From positions 1 through 64,000 of the forward strand of contig NZ_JAMQBK010000046.1 in the NCBI RefSeq assembly GCF_023701485.1: 64,000 nucleotides of DNA, in the 5' to 3' direction. Both the position numbers and the translations under genes were made by a program. The notes under the pieces were generated by a model that saw only the letters and a list, made by a program, of their open reading frames with translations, made no database searches and was not told the DNA's origin. Shown in pieces: positions 46,704 to 56,075 of the stretch (position 1 is its first letter; each line of letters begins with the position of its first letter). Source of the DNA: Aporhodopirellula aestuarii. Its GTDB lineage: Bacteria > Planctomycetota > Planctomycetia > Pirellulales > Pirellulaceae.

Positions 46704-48521
46704 ATGAACCATGCCTCCGATCCGAAACGCAGCACGACAGGCGATTCAGCCGACCCGCACGAGGTTGCGGAGCAAACGACGCTGCACGATCCGATTCCGC
46801 TCGGGAAAAACGCGAGTCTTGAATCGGTATTGGCCTTTTTTATCGAACGTCACGAAGCCGGGCGGCCAATTCGGCTCGACCAGATCGCCGATCGCTATCC
46901 GCAGCACGCCGAACCTCTGCGAAGCTTTTTGGCGAACCAGAAATGGCTCGATCCGGGGCCATCGGAATCTTCGCCAAGCCTCATCGGCGAATTGCTAGAC
47001 GATTTCTTACTCAAACGCGAGATCGCTCGCGGAGGAATGGGAACGGTCTACGAAGCGACGCAGCAGAGCTTGCGGCGCGACGTGGCCGTGAAGTTGATCA
47101 GCGACGGCCTGCTCGCCGATGACGAACTCAAGATGCGATTCCGGATCGAGGCAGAGGCCGCGGCAGCTTTATCCCACCCCAACATCTTGCCGATCCACGC
47201 GATCGGTTGTTGGCGTGGTATGGATTATTTCGTGATGCCGCTGGTGAGCGGTCGATCCTTGCAGGTTCAGGTTAACTCGCGAAAGAAACATCTCGAATCC
47301 ATCGCCGACGAACCGCGATCTCAGTTTTGCGATTCGGAAGAACGCGATGCGATTCGGCAATCGATCGCGACGGCGAGAGACATCGCCCGAGCGGTAGCGT
47401 ACGCTCATCGCCGGGGGATCATTCATCGCGATCTCAAACCCGACAACGTACTCATTGACGATGAAGGGCAGCCGAAAATTGTCGACTTCGGGTTGGCAAA
47501 ATGGCACCGCGATGAGCCGGGGGTGACGCTCGACGGACAGATTCTCGGCACGCCACATTACATGAGTCCTGAACAAGCCCGAGGGGAATCCGACGTCACC
47601 TCAGCAACGGACATCTATTCGATTGGAGGAATTCTGTTTGCATTGCTGACCGGTAGCCCACCGCATCGCGGTCAATCGACTGCGGAAGTTCTCTCAAACG
47701 TGTTATGTTCGGACGCGCCATCGCTGCGGTTGACCTGGCCTGGCGGGATGCCACGTTTGCCTGAACTCGCGGATCTCGAGCATGTGTTGTCGCGTGCGAT
47801 GGCTCCCGAGCGCGCTCAGCGATATCGATGGGCGGATGATTTTGCGGATGATTTGGATCGCGTGTTGGCCGGCGAACCTCCCACGGCGGGCAATGACGGG
47901 ATCGTCTCGAAGGTCACCCGTGAACTCGCCCGAGATCAGCACCAGGCCTCGTTCGCCAATTGGGGACGTGCGTTGACGCGAATCGGCATCGTGGTCCTGG
48001 TCGCTCACACACTGATGTTTGTGATCCAAGAATCGATGACCACCGAGGTGCGTGAGTCGATGTTGTTATCGGCATGGAGCAGCAGTTCGTTTTTGGGCTA
48101 CTTCCTCCCGCGGATGTTCATGTTGGCGGGAATCGCGTGGACGATTCACTATGCGCGCGACGGACAATGGATGCCTCGCGGTGTCGCCGAACGCCCGGTT
48201 TGGTCGATTTGGCTCGGGTATTTGGCGACCCTCACGATGATTAACGGTTTCTGGGCGTTCGGTTACTTCGATCATTCCGACGTGATGGTGCTGGCGGGCG
48301 TGCTCAGCGGATTTGGGTTTCTCGCGATGGCGGGTCACTTGTGGGGAGGCAACGCCATTACCGGGTTGATGTTCTTCGCGATTGCCGTCGGCAGCGCCGC
48401 GTGGCCGCGGGTCAGTCCGCTGTTACTCGGGACCGGTTGGATGATTGCCATGTCGGTGCTCGCGCGACGCTATGCCGCACCGCGCATTCCCACCGAATCG
48501 CGGGACTCCGTCAACGAGTGA
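46704..48521 (+). CDS. Polytopic Ser/Thr protein kinase linked to the glucan locus
   Basis: A 605-residue Hanks-type kinase. About 100 N-terminal residues precede IARGGMGTVYEA (about 107), VAVKLIS, HRDLKPDN near 240, DFGLAKW near 262 and GTPHYMSPEQ. From residue ~425 there are about six transmembrane helices and no large extracytoplasmic domain. A GGGGGG ribosome site precedes ATG 46704, 15 bases after opgG. Coupling to opgG suggests regulation of glucan or envelope processes (inference). Confidence 0.92.
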   Translation: MNHASDPKRSTTGDSADPHEVAEQTTLHDPIPLGKNASLESVLAFFIERHEAGRPIRLDQIADRYPQHAEPLRSFLANQKWLDPGPSESSPSLIGELLDDFLLKREIARGGMGTVYEATQQSLRRDVAVKLISDGLLADDELKMRFRIEAEAAAALSHPNILPIHAIGCWRGMDYFVMPLVSGRSLQVQVNSRKKHLESIADEPRSQFCDSEERDAIRQSIATARDIARAVAYAHRRGIIHRDLKPDNVLIDDEGQPKIVDFGLAKWHRDEPGVTLDGQILGTPHYMSPEQARGESDVTSATDIYSIGGILFALLTGSPPHRGQSTAEVLSNVLCSDAPSLRLTWPGGMPRLPELADLEHVLSRAMAPERAQRYRWADDFADDLDRVLAGEPPTAGNDGIVSKVTRELARDQHQASFANWGRALTRIGIVVLVAHTLMFVIQESMTTEVRESMLLSAWSSSSFLGYFLPRMFMLAGIAWTIHYARDGQWMPRGVAERPVWSIWLGYLATLTMINGFWAFGYFDHSDVMVLAGVLSGFGFLAMAGHLWGGNAITGLMFFAIAVGSAAWPRVSPLLLGTGWMIAMSVLARRYAAPRIPTESRDSVNE

Positions 48522-48675
48522 ATCCGTTTGATCGGTACAACCGCTATTTTTGACGTGATCGGCTAGGTTTCTCTGTCGCAAAGGGTTTGTGTTGTTTGCC
48601 ATATGACGGTGTGTCATCAAACGCGTCGTACATTTGCGTGGGTCGATTCAGACATCTCGCAAAGGAAAGCACCAT

Positions 48676-49995
48676 ATGCGCACGAACACCGCCACCGTCC
48701 GGCCAGAAACCAGTCGCCAAGAACAATTCGAAGAAATCAAACGGCGCATCCACGGCAAGTTGGTCGATAAACTCGACCTTTCCCGCGTGGGTGATTTGCA
48801 AGGCGATACGCTCAAACGTGAAATCCGGATGGTCGTCGAGCATCTTTGTGATGCTGAAGACACTCTTTTGAACCGTCAAGAACGCGAACGGATTGTCGAC
48901 GAAGTTCTCGACGAAACATTCGGCCTTGGCCCCCTCGAATTGATCCTCAAGGATCCCAAGGTCAGCGACATTCTGATCAACGGCCCTAAGAACATTTATG
49001 TCGAAAAGGGCGGCCAGATGCAGAAGACCGACGTGGAATTCCGCGACGGCAAGCACCTGCTGCAAATCATCGACCGGATCGTCAGTAAGGTCGGTCGCCG
49101 CGTGGACGAAACCTGTCCAATGGTCGACGCTCGACTCGAGGACGGATCGCGGGTCAACGCGATCATTCCACCGTTGGCGCTTGATGGTGCCGCGGTTTCG
49201 ATTCGTCGATTCGGCAGCAATCCGCTGAAGCTCGAAGACTTGCTCAACTACCGTGCGTTCACACCTGAGATGGTGATGTTGCTCGAAGGTTGTATCAAAG
49301 CTCGATTAAACATGATCATCGCTGGTGGTACGGGTTCGGGTAAAACGACGCTGCTCAACACGCTCTCATCGTTCATTGGACACGACGACCGGATTGTGAC
49401 CATCGAAGACGCGGCCGAGTTGCAACTGCAACAGGATCACGTTGTCCGGTTGGAAACCCGCCCGGCGAACATTGAAGGAACCGGAGCGGTGACTGCAACC
49501 GATCTGGTGAAAAACGCCCTCCGGATGCGTCCTGAGCGGATCATCATCGGGGAATGCCGTGGTGGTGAAACACTCGACATGTTGCAGGCGATGAACACGG
49601 GTCACGACGGATCGCTCACGACGATTCACGCGAACACGCCACGTGACGCGATCGCCCGTCTCGAAACGCTCGTCATGATGGCCGGATTCGACCTGCCCGT
49701 CAAAGCGATTCGTCAGCAAGTGTCCGGTGCCGTCGACGTTCTGATCCAAGCCAACCGATTGCAAGGTGGCCCGCGTCGTGTGACGGCGATCACCGAAGTC
49801 GTCGGGATGGAGCAAGACACGATCGTGTTGCAAGACATCTATCGTTATCGACAAATCGGAATCAACGAAGAAGGCAAAGCCCACGGCGTGTTCGAATGCC
49901 CGGGTGTTCGCCCTGGATTCATGAGCAAGCTCGAATCGGCAGGCGTGCGTTTACCTAGCAGCGCCTTCCGCGAACGCATCATGATGGAAGCCTAA
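48676..49995 (+). CDS. cpaF: Tad/Flp pilus assembly ATPase CpaF/TadA
   Basis: A 439-residue secretion ATPase of the CpaF/TadA type. An N-terminal helical domain is followed by the Walker A box GGTGSGKTT near residue 220, the Asp box [12 protein letters not shown], and a Walker B region with [14 protein letters not shown], then the [11 protein letters not shown]is box. It powers assembly or retraction of Flp-type pili or Tad secretion. AAGGAAAG precedes ATG 48676; the frame extends to 48634 without support. It precedes tadB and tadC. Confidence 0.95.
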   Translation: MRTNTATVRPETSRQEQFEEIKRRIHGKLVDKLDLSRVGDLQGDTLKREIRMVVEHLCDAEDTLLNRQERERIVDEVLDETFGLGPLELILKDPKVSDILINGPKNIYVEKGGQMQKTDVEFRDGKHLLQIIDRIVSKVGRRVDETCPMVDARLEDGSRVNAIIPPLALDGAAVSIRRFGSNPLKLEDLLNYRAFTPEMVMLLEGCIKARLNMIIAGGTGSGKTTLLNTLSSFIGHDDRIVTIEDAAELQLQQDHVVRLETRPANIEGTGAVTATDLVKNALRMRPERIIIGECRGGETLDMLQAMNTGHDGSLTTIHANTPRDAIARLETLVMMAGFDLPVKAIRQQVSGAVDVLIQANRLQGGPRRVTAITEVVGMEQDTIVLQDIYRYRQIGINEEGKAHGVFECPGVRPGFMSKLESAGVRLPSSAFRERIMMEA

Positions 49996-50017
49996 TCAGT
50001 AGGGAGGCGTGGTGACG

Positions 50018-50042
50018 GAGGCCGGCGTTCCAAACCGGCCTC
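50018..50042 (+). terminator. Hairpin between cpaF and tadB, possible attenuator
   Basis: A perfect 8-bp stem (GAGGCCGG / CCGGCCTC, 9-nt loop) lies 23 bases after the cpaF stop, followed about 10 bases later by a T-rich run. It may partly terminate transcription or protect the upstream message, giving more CpaF than TadB/TadC. Confidence 0.5.
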
Positions 50043-50099
50043 ACGTAATCGCCCTTTGTTTTTCTGTTCTCACCTCTTGTACTCAGACCTAGTTCTCAC

Positions 50100-51065
50100 A
50101 TGTCATCGCTCATAATCATTGCTGCCGTCGGAGTGTTTGTCGCCGCGATGGTGGCATTCGCCGCGTCGGTCTTGATGCCGTCCGAAGAGACGACGGCGAC
50201 TGAAGATCGCCTAGCCGCTTTGGCGTCCAAAAACCGTGGCGGTGGTGCCGAAAAATCGCCGTCGTTGTTGCTGGTCGACGAGATGGACAAAGCTGCGTCG
50301 CTACTCGATCGCGTGAGCAATCATGTTCCCGCGATTCACAAGTACATCGAACAAGCCGACATGAAGCTTTCGATGGTGCAATTCATGGGGATGACCGGCC
50401 TTTGTTTCCTCGCGGGTGTTGTGATCTGCGTGGTGACACCCGTGCCGGCATTGCTCGGTCCGATGTTGGGACTCGTGCTCTCGACACTGCCCTTGTGCGT
50501 GGTGCTCTTCAAACGCAAACGACGCTTGGCCCGCTTTGGTCAACAGATTCCTGAAGCCCTTGAATTGCTCGGGCGATCACTTCGTGCCGGTCACTCGCTG
50601 CAAGCCGGCTTTGGTTTGGTGGGCGAAGAAATGGAAGCACCGTTGGCGACCGAATTCAAGCGATGCTACGAGGAACAAAAGTTCGGCATTCCACTCGATG
50701 AATCGATCGAGGACATGGCGGAGCGGATTCCCAACATGGACATTCGCTTCTTCGCCACAGCCGTGCTGCTGCAACGACAAACGGGCGGTGACCTCAGCGA
50801 AATCCTTGACAAGATTGGTCACCTTGTTCGTGAGCGTCTGCAGATTCTCGGAACCATTCAAGCTCTCACCGGGGAAGGCCGGATGAGCGGTGCGGTGCTG
50901 TTGGCGTTGCCGCCCGTGCTGTTCCTAACGATGTTACGACTCAATTACGACTACATCATGATGCTGTTCACCGATGAACTCGGTCGATACGCACTCGGAG
51001 CCGCCATTGTTTCGCAGATCATCGGCGCGTTGGTGATCAAGAAGATTATTACGATCAAGGTTTGA
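50100..51065 (+). CDS. tadB: Tad platform protein TadB (type II secretion F domain)
   Basis: A 321-residue inner-membrane platform protein. An N-terminal transmembrane helix, a cytoplasmic linker and a T2SSF domain (LGRSLRAGHSLQAGF near residue 155, FATAVLLQRQTGGDLSEIL near 215) precede C-terminal hydrophobic helices. TadB pairs with TadC to form the platform on which CpaF acts. Order and spacing fit a cpaF-tadB-tadC operon. Confidence 0.92.
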   Translation: MSSLIIIAAVGVFVAAMVAFAASVLMPSEETTATEDRLAALASKNRGGGAEKSPSLLLVDEMDKAASLLDRVSNHVPAIHKYIEQADMKLSMVQFMGMTGLCFLAGVVICVVTPVPALLGPMLGLVLSTLPLCVVLFKRKRRLARFGQQIPEALELLGRSLRAGHSLQAGFGLVGEEMEAPLATEFKRCYEEQKFGIPLDESIEDMAERIPNMDIRFFATAVLLQRQTGGDLSEILDKIGHLVRERLQILGTIQALTGEGRMSGAVLLALPPVLFLTMLRLNYDYIMMLFTDELGRYALGAAIVSQIIGALVIKKIITIKV

Positions 51066-51121
51066 TTTCGCACGATCGCTGATCCTACTCATTCCATCCA
51101 TATCCATACATCGTCATTCCC

Positions 51122-52111
51122 ATGTGTACTCTCTTCGCTGAAACCGCCGCTCCGGGCTTCATCAATCCGATGCTTCTGACCACCGTCGCGATCTTTTTAG
51201 GGGTTGCCTCGGTATCGTGGTTGATCATCAACAAGATGAGCGGGTCCGACCAAGAACCTGCCGAATCGCGATTGGACCGGATGAAGGATGCCAAGCGTGG
51301 CGTCCGCAACATCGAAGCCGAAGAGAAAGCACGCAGCAAGAATGAAGCGTTGACGGCCGCACTAGAAAAAGCGGCTAATCCGATCGCAAATTCGGTGTCG
51401 GGCAACGAAGAAGAAATGGGCAAACTGCGTGAGAAACTCGTTAACGCGGGTTTCCGACGCGAGAGTTCACCAATCGTTTTCAAGATGATTCAACTCGTTT
51501 GCACCGGAGTCGGTCTGTTCTTTGGTGGCGTGCTGGGACTCCTCGTTGATGGCATGACGCAGGGTCTGCTGATCAAGCTGTTTGGCGGCATGATCGTCGG
51601 CTTCGGCATCCCTCAACTGGCGCTGGGTTATCTCGCGAGCAAGCGAAAAGAATCCATCTTCCTGGGCCTGCCTGACGCACTCGACTTGATGGTCGTTTGC
51701 GTGGAAGCGGGATTGGGGATGGACCAAGCCCTGCGAAAAGTCGCCGAGGAAATGGGGAAAAGCCACAAGAACATTGGCATCGAGTTTAGTATCGCCAACT
51801 CGCAACTGCAGTTCGGCCGGGCGCGTAGCGAAGTGTTGCAAGCGTTGGGCTATCGCAGTGGTGTGGACGATCTAAAGCAACTCGCCTCGATTCTGATCCA
51901 AGCCGACAAATTCGGGTCCAGCGTCGCGACGGCACTGCGGGTGCAGAGCGATTCGATGCGAACCAAACGTCGTCAGATTGCGGAAGAGAAAGCAGCGAAG
52001 ACGGCCGTGAAAATGATTTTCCCGCTCGTTCTGTTCATCTTCCCAGGCATCTTCGTGGTGCTCGTCGGCCCGGCCGCGATCAACATGTACCGTCAGATGC
52101 TCGCGAAATAA
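51122..52111 (+). CDS. tadC: Tad platform protein TadC (type II secretion F domain)
   Basis: A 329-residue platform protein with an N-terminal transmembrane helix (TTVAIFLGVASVSWLI), a charged cytoplasmic stretch, and a T2SSF domain (LDLMVVCVEAGLGMDQAL, LASILIQADKFGSSVA) before a final helix (IFPLVLFIFPGIFVVLVG region). It follows tadB after 56 bases. No Flp pilin, prepilin peptidase, CpaB or secretin gene follows; the next gene is on the opposite strand after 3 bases. Confidence 0.92.
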   Translation: MCTLFAETAAPGFINPMLLTTVAIFLGVASVSWLIINKMSGSDQEPAESRLDRMKDAKRGVRNIEAEEKARSKNEALTAALEKAANPIANSVSGNEEEMGKLREKLVNAGFRRESSPIVFKMIQLVCTGVGLFFGGVLGLLVDGMTQGLLIKLFGGMIVGFGIPQLALGYLASKRKESIFLGLPDALDLMVVCVEAGLGMDQALRKVAEEMGKSHKNIGIEFSIANSQLQFGRARSEVLQALGYRSGVDDLKQLASILIQADKFGSSVATALRVQSDSMRTKRRQIAEEKAAKTAVKMIFPLVLFIFPGIFVVLVGPAAINMYRQMLAK

Positions 52112-52114
52112 TCG

Positions 52115-52474
52115 CTAGCGGAGCTTGTCGTTGCTCTGATGCCGATCTCGATCTCGGTGCGTCTTTTTGATGAGGTTCTTTCGCAGAGCCTCAGTGAGGT
52201 CAATACCCGATTGGTTTGCGAGACAAATCAGCACGAACATCACGTCGGCGAGTTCGTCAGCGAGTTCGCCGGGCGACTCCCCCGGTTTGCTCGATTGCTC
52301 TCCATGACTGCGAGACAAAATTCGAGCTACTTCGCCGACTTCCTCCATCAACTGCGCGAGGTTCGTAAGCTCGTTGAAGTAGCGGACGCCGATCGTTTGG
52401 ATCCACTGGTCGACACAACGCTGCGCGTCACCGATGGTGAGAGGGCCTGAGTCGTTGCCGCGATCATCCATCAT
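52115..52474 (-). CDS. MazG-like nucleotide pyrophosphohydrolase
   Basis: A 119-residue all-alpha NTP pyrophosphatase. The metal motifs are EEVGEVAR near residue 46 and DELADVMFVL near residue 75. Small stand-alone members hydrolyse dNTPs or house-clean damaged nucleotides; the substrate here is unknown. It overlaps the FG-GAP gene by 4 bases and ends an operon. Confidence 0.9.
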   Translation of the reverse strand: MMDDRGNDSGPLTIGDAQRCVDQWIQTIGVRYFNELTNLAQLMEEVGEVARILSRSHGEQSSKPGESPGELADELADVMFVLICLANQSGIDLTEALRKNLIKKTHRDRDRHQSNDKLR

Positions 52475-53670
52475 GGTTTGGCAATCAAAAGATAAGTGCC
52501 GCTCTTGCCAGCCACGGCAATGTCCATTTTGTCGTCGTGGTTCAAATCTTCGACGACGATTTGCAGGCCGGTACCGACGCGTCCCTCATCGATCGTGTGA
52601 CGGGTGAACGATTTTGACGTTGGGTTCCATTGATACCAGTACAAGCAGGGAACGTCCTGGCCGCCTGGATCTCGTCCGTTGTGGGCGTAGTAGCGTTTAC
52701 CTGTGATCAAGTCAGGGCTGCCGTCGCCATTGAGATCTTTCCAGATCATCGAGTGCGGTTGCGAGTAGCTTCGATCGATCGGATGCTCCTGCCACTGAAT
52801 CGTCCCTGATGAAGCTTCGGCAATGCCCTGGTTCTCCCACCACTGCAGTCCAAAGTCGTGACCGTTTCCAAAAATCAGGTCATTGTCGCCATCCTGATCG
52901 AGATCGGTCACGATCATCGGAAGACTCGAGTGGATATTCCAATCGGCATGATACGTCCACGTTTGCTCCCACGGATTTTCGGCAGGTTGTTCGTACCATC
53001 CGTTGCCCACGAGGATGTCTTTGCGGCCGTCACCGCTGATATCGCCGATCGCGATCCCGTGACCGTTCGCGTTCTCGCCAATCAGTTGGCGTTTGATCTC
53101 ATAGGCGGCAGGGCGATTGGCCGATTTCGCATTAACCTTCTCGGCAGACTTAGGTAGCAAACGCCACACGACCATCGCCGAATCCGCCTTCCAACTGTTG
53201 ACGATCCATTCGAGGTTTCCGTCACCATCGATGTCTTCGAGTAATTGCCCTTCGTTTGCCGATGCACCTGTATCGACGAGCAGATTGGCTTGCCACTGCT
53301 TGCCTAGCCGCAGACCTTCTTCGCCGGGATTTCGGAACCACTGAACCTGCGTCGGCAGAAACGAGCCGGCAATGACGTCGAGCCGTCCATCACCGTCGAC
53401 GTCGAACAGGTAATCGCCATTGCTCTGTACGTAACCGTTCCAATCATCGATGTTTCGAAGCGGCCGTGGCGACCAGTCGCCACCGCGATACCAGTTTCGT
53501 CCGGCAACGAGGTCGAGATTTCCGTCACCATCCACATCGCCCGCGGCGATCCCCTCGTTGGCGTCAACGGTGAGCAACCGAATGTCAAACTGCAGAGCCT
53601 CATCGGCGACGCAGGGAACAGCAGGTGCAATCATCCAAGTGAGCAGTAAAAACTGACTGATTCGACTCAT
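52471..53670 (-). CDS. Secreted FG-GAP/VCBS beta-propeller protein
   Basis: A 399-residue exported protein with a signal peptide and seven Asp-rich repeats of the type D-x-D-G-D-G-x-x-D-[LI]-x-x-G (for example DVDGDGNLDLVAG, DISGDGRKDILVG, DLNGDGSPDLITG), predicting a seven-bladed calcium-binding propeller. Such domains mediate adhesion or ligand binding. The frame extends to 53730, but ATG 53670 fits the signal peptide and lies 1 base from the upstream gene's stop. Confidence 0.85.
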   Translation of the reverse strand: MSRISQFLLLTWMIAPAVPCVADEALQFDIRLLTVDANEGIAAGDVDGDGNLDLVAGRNWYRGGDWSPRPLRNIDDWNGYVQSNGDYLFDVDGDGRLDVIAGSFLPTQVQWFRNPGEEGLRLGKQWQANLLVDTGASANEGQLLEDIDGDGNLEWIVNSWKADSAMVVWRLLPKSAEKVNAKSANRPAAYEIKRQLIGENANGHGIAIGDISGDGRKDILVGNGWYEQPAENPWEQTWTYHADWNIHSSLPMIVTDLDQDGDNDLIFGNGHDFGLQWWENQGIAEASSGTIQWQEHPIDRSYSQPHSMIWKDLNGDGSPDLITGKRYYAHNGRDPGGQDVPCLYWYQWNPTSKSFTRHTIDEGRVGTGLQIVVEDLNHDDKMDIAVAGKSGTYLLIAKP

Positions 53671-53671
53671 C

Positions 53672-55021
53672 CTAATCCGCCTTCTGGGGTTGCGAGGTGG
53701 CGATCCGCCCACCTTGGGTGAGGACGTCAAGTTCGTCCTGAAACTGTTTTTTTAACGCTTCCTTACCCGGATAGCCGACGTGCACCGCTTCCACAATTCC
53801 GCTCGGTGCGATCACCAGCGTTAAGGGAATCTTTCCCGCGGAGAACGTTTCGATCATCGTGCCTTTGGGATCGACAGCAACGTCAACACCCCAGTCTTGT
53901 TCGCCGGCAAATCCGTTAACCAGTGACGCGTTTTCGGCAACGTTGACAGCGTAGAACACGACGTCTTGGTCATTGAATTCGTCGACGGCCGCCTTGATGA
54001 TCGGCATCGCTTGGATACACGGGGTGCACCATGTCGCCCAAAAGTCCAGGACGACAGTCTTGCCCTTGAGATCATCCGAAGAAATCTCCGTACCGTCGAG
54101 CAGTGTGAGCGTGTAGTCGGGGGCAGCTTTGCCGAGCAGCGGATGACTACCGAGCCGGACCGCCGTCTGTTTTTGGTAGTCGGCGAGTGACTCGTATTTC
54201 GTCGCGTCTTTCGGGGCAATGAATCGGAATAGCCTGTCATCGACTTCACCCGACATCCGCCAGGAAACGAAGTCGTAACGCAACGAGAGCTCGTAGCCTT
54301 GGGGAACACGAACTTGTCCCGTCGCGATCAACATCGGCGTCAGGTTAACGAGCAACCGAAGCGGGCGTGGTTGTTTCTCGTCGGTCATCCACAAATCCCA
54401 AACGACTCCGTCGTCTTGTTCGCCATGCAGATGAATCGAGTCCACCCGGCCACGGAATTGCGTTTGTCCAACAATCGAGACTGAGAGCATGCCGCCAAAG
54501 AACGTCACCGAGGGATCGACGCCGGCGACAGAAAGGGCGAGCATCGGCTCGGGGTAGGGGCCGAGCCCGATGGGTGTTCGAGTGACGAGCGTTTGGTTGT
54601 TGAGTGCTTCGGGCAGCACGTAGTAGGCTTCGGGCGACATCGCCACGGTGCTGGTTTCCCCGTCGGAATAAAGCCGCTTCCGTTCTTCCTCGGATTTGTG
54701 ATAGATGGTGTACTTGCCGGGAAATTTCGACGCGATTTGAAATGTCGATTTTTCGTTCGAGACGATCTCACCATGCATGACGGTTTCGACGGACAATTCG
54801 ACCTTGGTGCGAGACACATCCGCATCTGCGATCGCGGTGAACAATGGCAGCAGGGTGGCCTTGACCTCTTCGCTAGGTTGGAACGCATTCGCGGTCGAGT
54901 CGGAGTCGGCGAACGCGGGAGATACGAAGCAAACATTGCCGACGATCAAAACCACAATCGCCAACAATCCGTTGCACCGGAGACTAGGAGAAACGCCGAG
55001 GCCGGGGAGATTGATCTTCAC
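53672..55021 (-). CDS. TlpA-like thioredoxin protein with N-terminal lipoprotein-carrier-like domain
   Basis: A 449-residue exported protein with GTG start. A signal peptide precedes a ~230-residue beta-rich domain of the LolA/DUF2092 type, then a TlpA/AhpC thioredoxin domain with the active site WCTPC near residue 328. It probably reduces or oxidises exported partners. It is tightly linked to the sugar isomerase (32 bases) and the propeller protein (1 base). Confidence 0.82.
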   Translation of the reverse strand: MKINLPGLGVSPSLRCNGLLAIVVLIVGNVCFVSPAFADSDSTANAFQPSEEVKATLLPLFTAIADADVSRTKVELSVETVMHGEIVSNEKSTFQIASKFPGKYTIYHKSEEERKRLYSDGETSTVAMSPEAYYVLPEALNNQTLVTRTPIGLGPYPEPMLALSVAGVDPSVTFFGGMLSVSIVGQTQFRGRVDSIHLHGEQDDGVVWDLWMTDEKQPRPLRLLVNLTPMLIATGQVRVPQGYELSLRYDFVSWRMSGEVDDRLFRFIAPKDATKYESLADYQKQTAVRLGSHPLLGKAAPDYTLTLLDGTEISSDDLKGKTVVLDFWATWCTPCIQAMPIIKAAVDEFNDQDVVFYAVNVAENASLVNGFAGEQDWGVDVAVDPKGTMIETFSAGKIPLTLVIAPSGIVEAVHVGYPGKEALKKQFQDELDVLTQGGRIATSQPQKAD

Positions 55022-55053
55022 TGGGATTTAGGTCCGGTGTGTGTCGGGAGAGA

Positions 55054-56067
55054 TTATTTCGTCTTCAAAAACTGATAGCTCTGCACGATACTCTCAAGCG
55101 GTGCAGGCGATTGATCTTGTTCAACGTGGCATTCGTCGACCCCGATCTCCTTGGCCAATCGCATGACGGCGGGGATGTCGATCGTGCCATCGCCGAGTTC
55201 TTGAAAGGCATCTTTGGGGACTTGAGATTCGTCGGTGATCACGGGCGTGCCCGACAACAAATCCTTAAGATGGACTTGGCTGATTCGGCCGGCGAGACGC
55301 CTCATCATCGCGAGCGGATCGTGGCCTCCAATTTTTGCCCAAAACACATCGAGTTCGAATTCCATCTGATGGGGATCAAACCGTTCGGTGAAAATGTCAT
55401 AGGCCGTCAACGGTGAGGCATCATTCTCTTTGCCCGAGTCGACTGCGAACGGTTGAAACTCGAAGGAGTGGTTGTGGTAGCACATCCGCATCCCGGCCGC
55501 CCGCGTTTGATCCGCGGCGGCGTTGGCGGAGTCGGCGATCTTACGACACTTGTCCGCGGTGTCACGTTGGTTCTTGGCGATGTAACCAAACACGACGTGA
55601 CGCAGCCCGATGCGTTCAGCGATATCGAGCGTTTCTGAAAGCGAAGCGACACCTTCGCGTTTCGGATCTGTGATGATATTGAAATCGAGAAATCCGCTGT
55701 GAACGGCGAGGCCGTGGTCACGGGCGATCGCTGCAATCTTGATCGCTCCCTCGTCGATGTTCATCAGTTCGACTTGCCAGTAACCGGCAGCCGCGATGGC
55801 GGCGAGCGTCGTTTCCGGGTTCGCCGCCATTTGGTCGCGAACGGTGTAGAGTTGCAGACCGATGCGATCGAGATAGGGCAGCGATGAATTCCCCAGCGGC
55901 GTTGATTCGCCAGACTGCGTCTCCTCGGCAGGGGGGGCTCCGTTTGCAGGATCGGCCGCAGGTTCATCCGCGAAGCTGAGCAATGGCCGAGCGAGCCAGG
56001 AGGTGAGGGCTGCCGCGGCGGTTAACCCGGAGGCGGTGCGGCGGCTGATTCGTGGGGCGCTGGGCAT
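55054..56067 (-). CDS. Tat-exported sugar phosphate isomerase/epimerase (AP-endonuclease family 2 fold)
   Basis: A 337-residue TIM-barrel protein. A Tat-type start (SRRTASGLTAAAALTSW) leads to the barrel beginning LQLYTVRDQM, with metal-binding positions suggested by MCYHNHSFEF and FELDVFW. Planctomycetes carry many secreted members thought to act on sugars; the substrate is unknown. It lies 8 bases after the rhomboid gene. Confidence 0.88.
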   Translation of the reverse strand: MPSAPRISRRTASGLTAAAALTSWLARPLLSFADEPAADPANGAPPAEETQSGESTPLGNSSLPYLDRIGLQLYTVRDQMAANPETTLAAIAAAGYWQVELMNIDEGAIKIAAIARDHGLAVHSGFLDFNIITDPKREGVASLSETLDIAERIGLRHVVFGYIAKNQRDTADKCRKIADSANAAADQTRAAGMRMCYHNHSFEFQPFAVDSGKENDASPLTAYDIFTERFDPHQMEFELDVFWAKIGGHDPLAMMRRLAGRISQVHLKDLLSGTPVITDESQVPKDAFQELGDGTIDIPAVMRLAKEIGVDECHVEQDQSPAPLESIVQSYQFLKTK

Positions 56068-56075
56068 CGTTTTCG

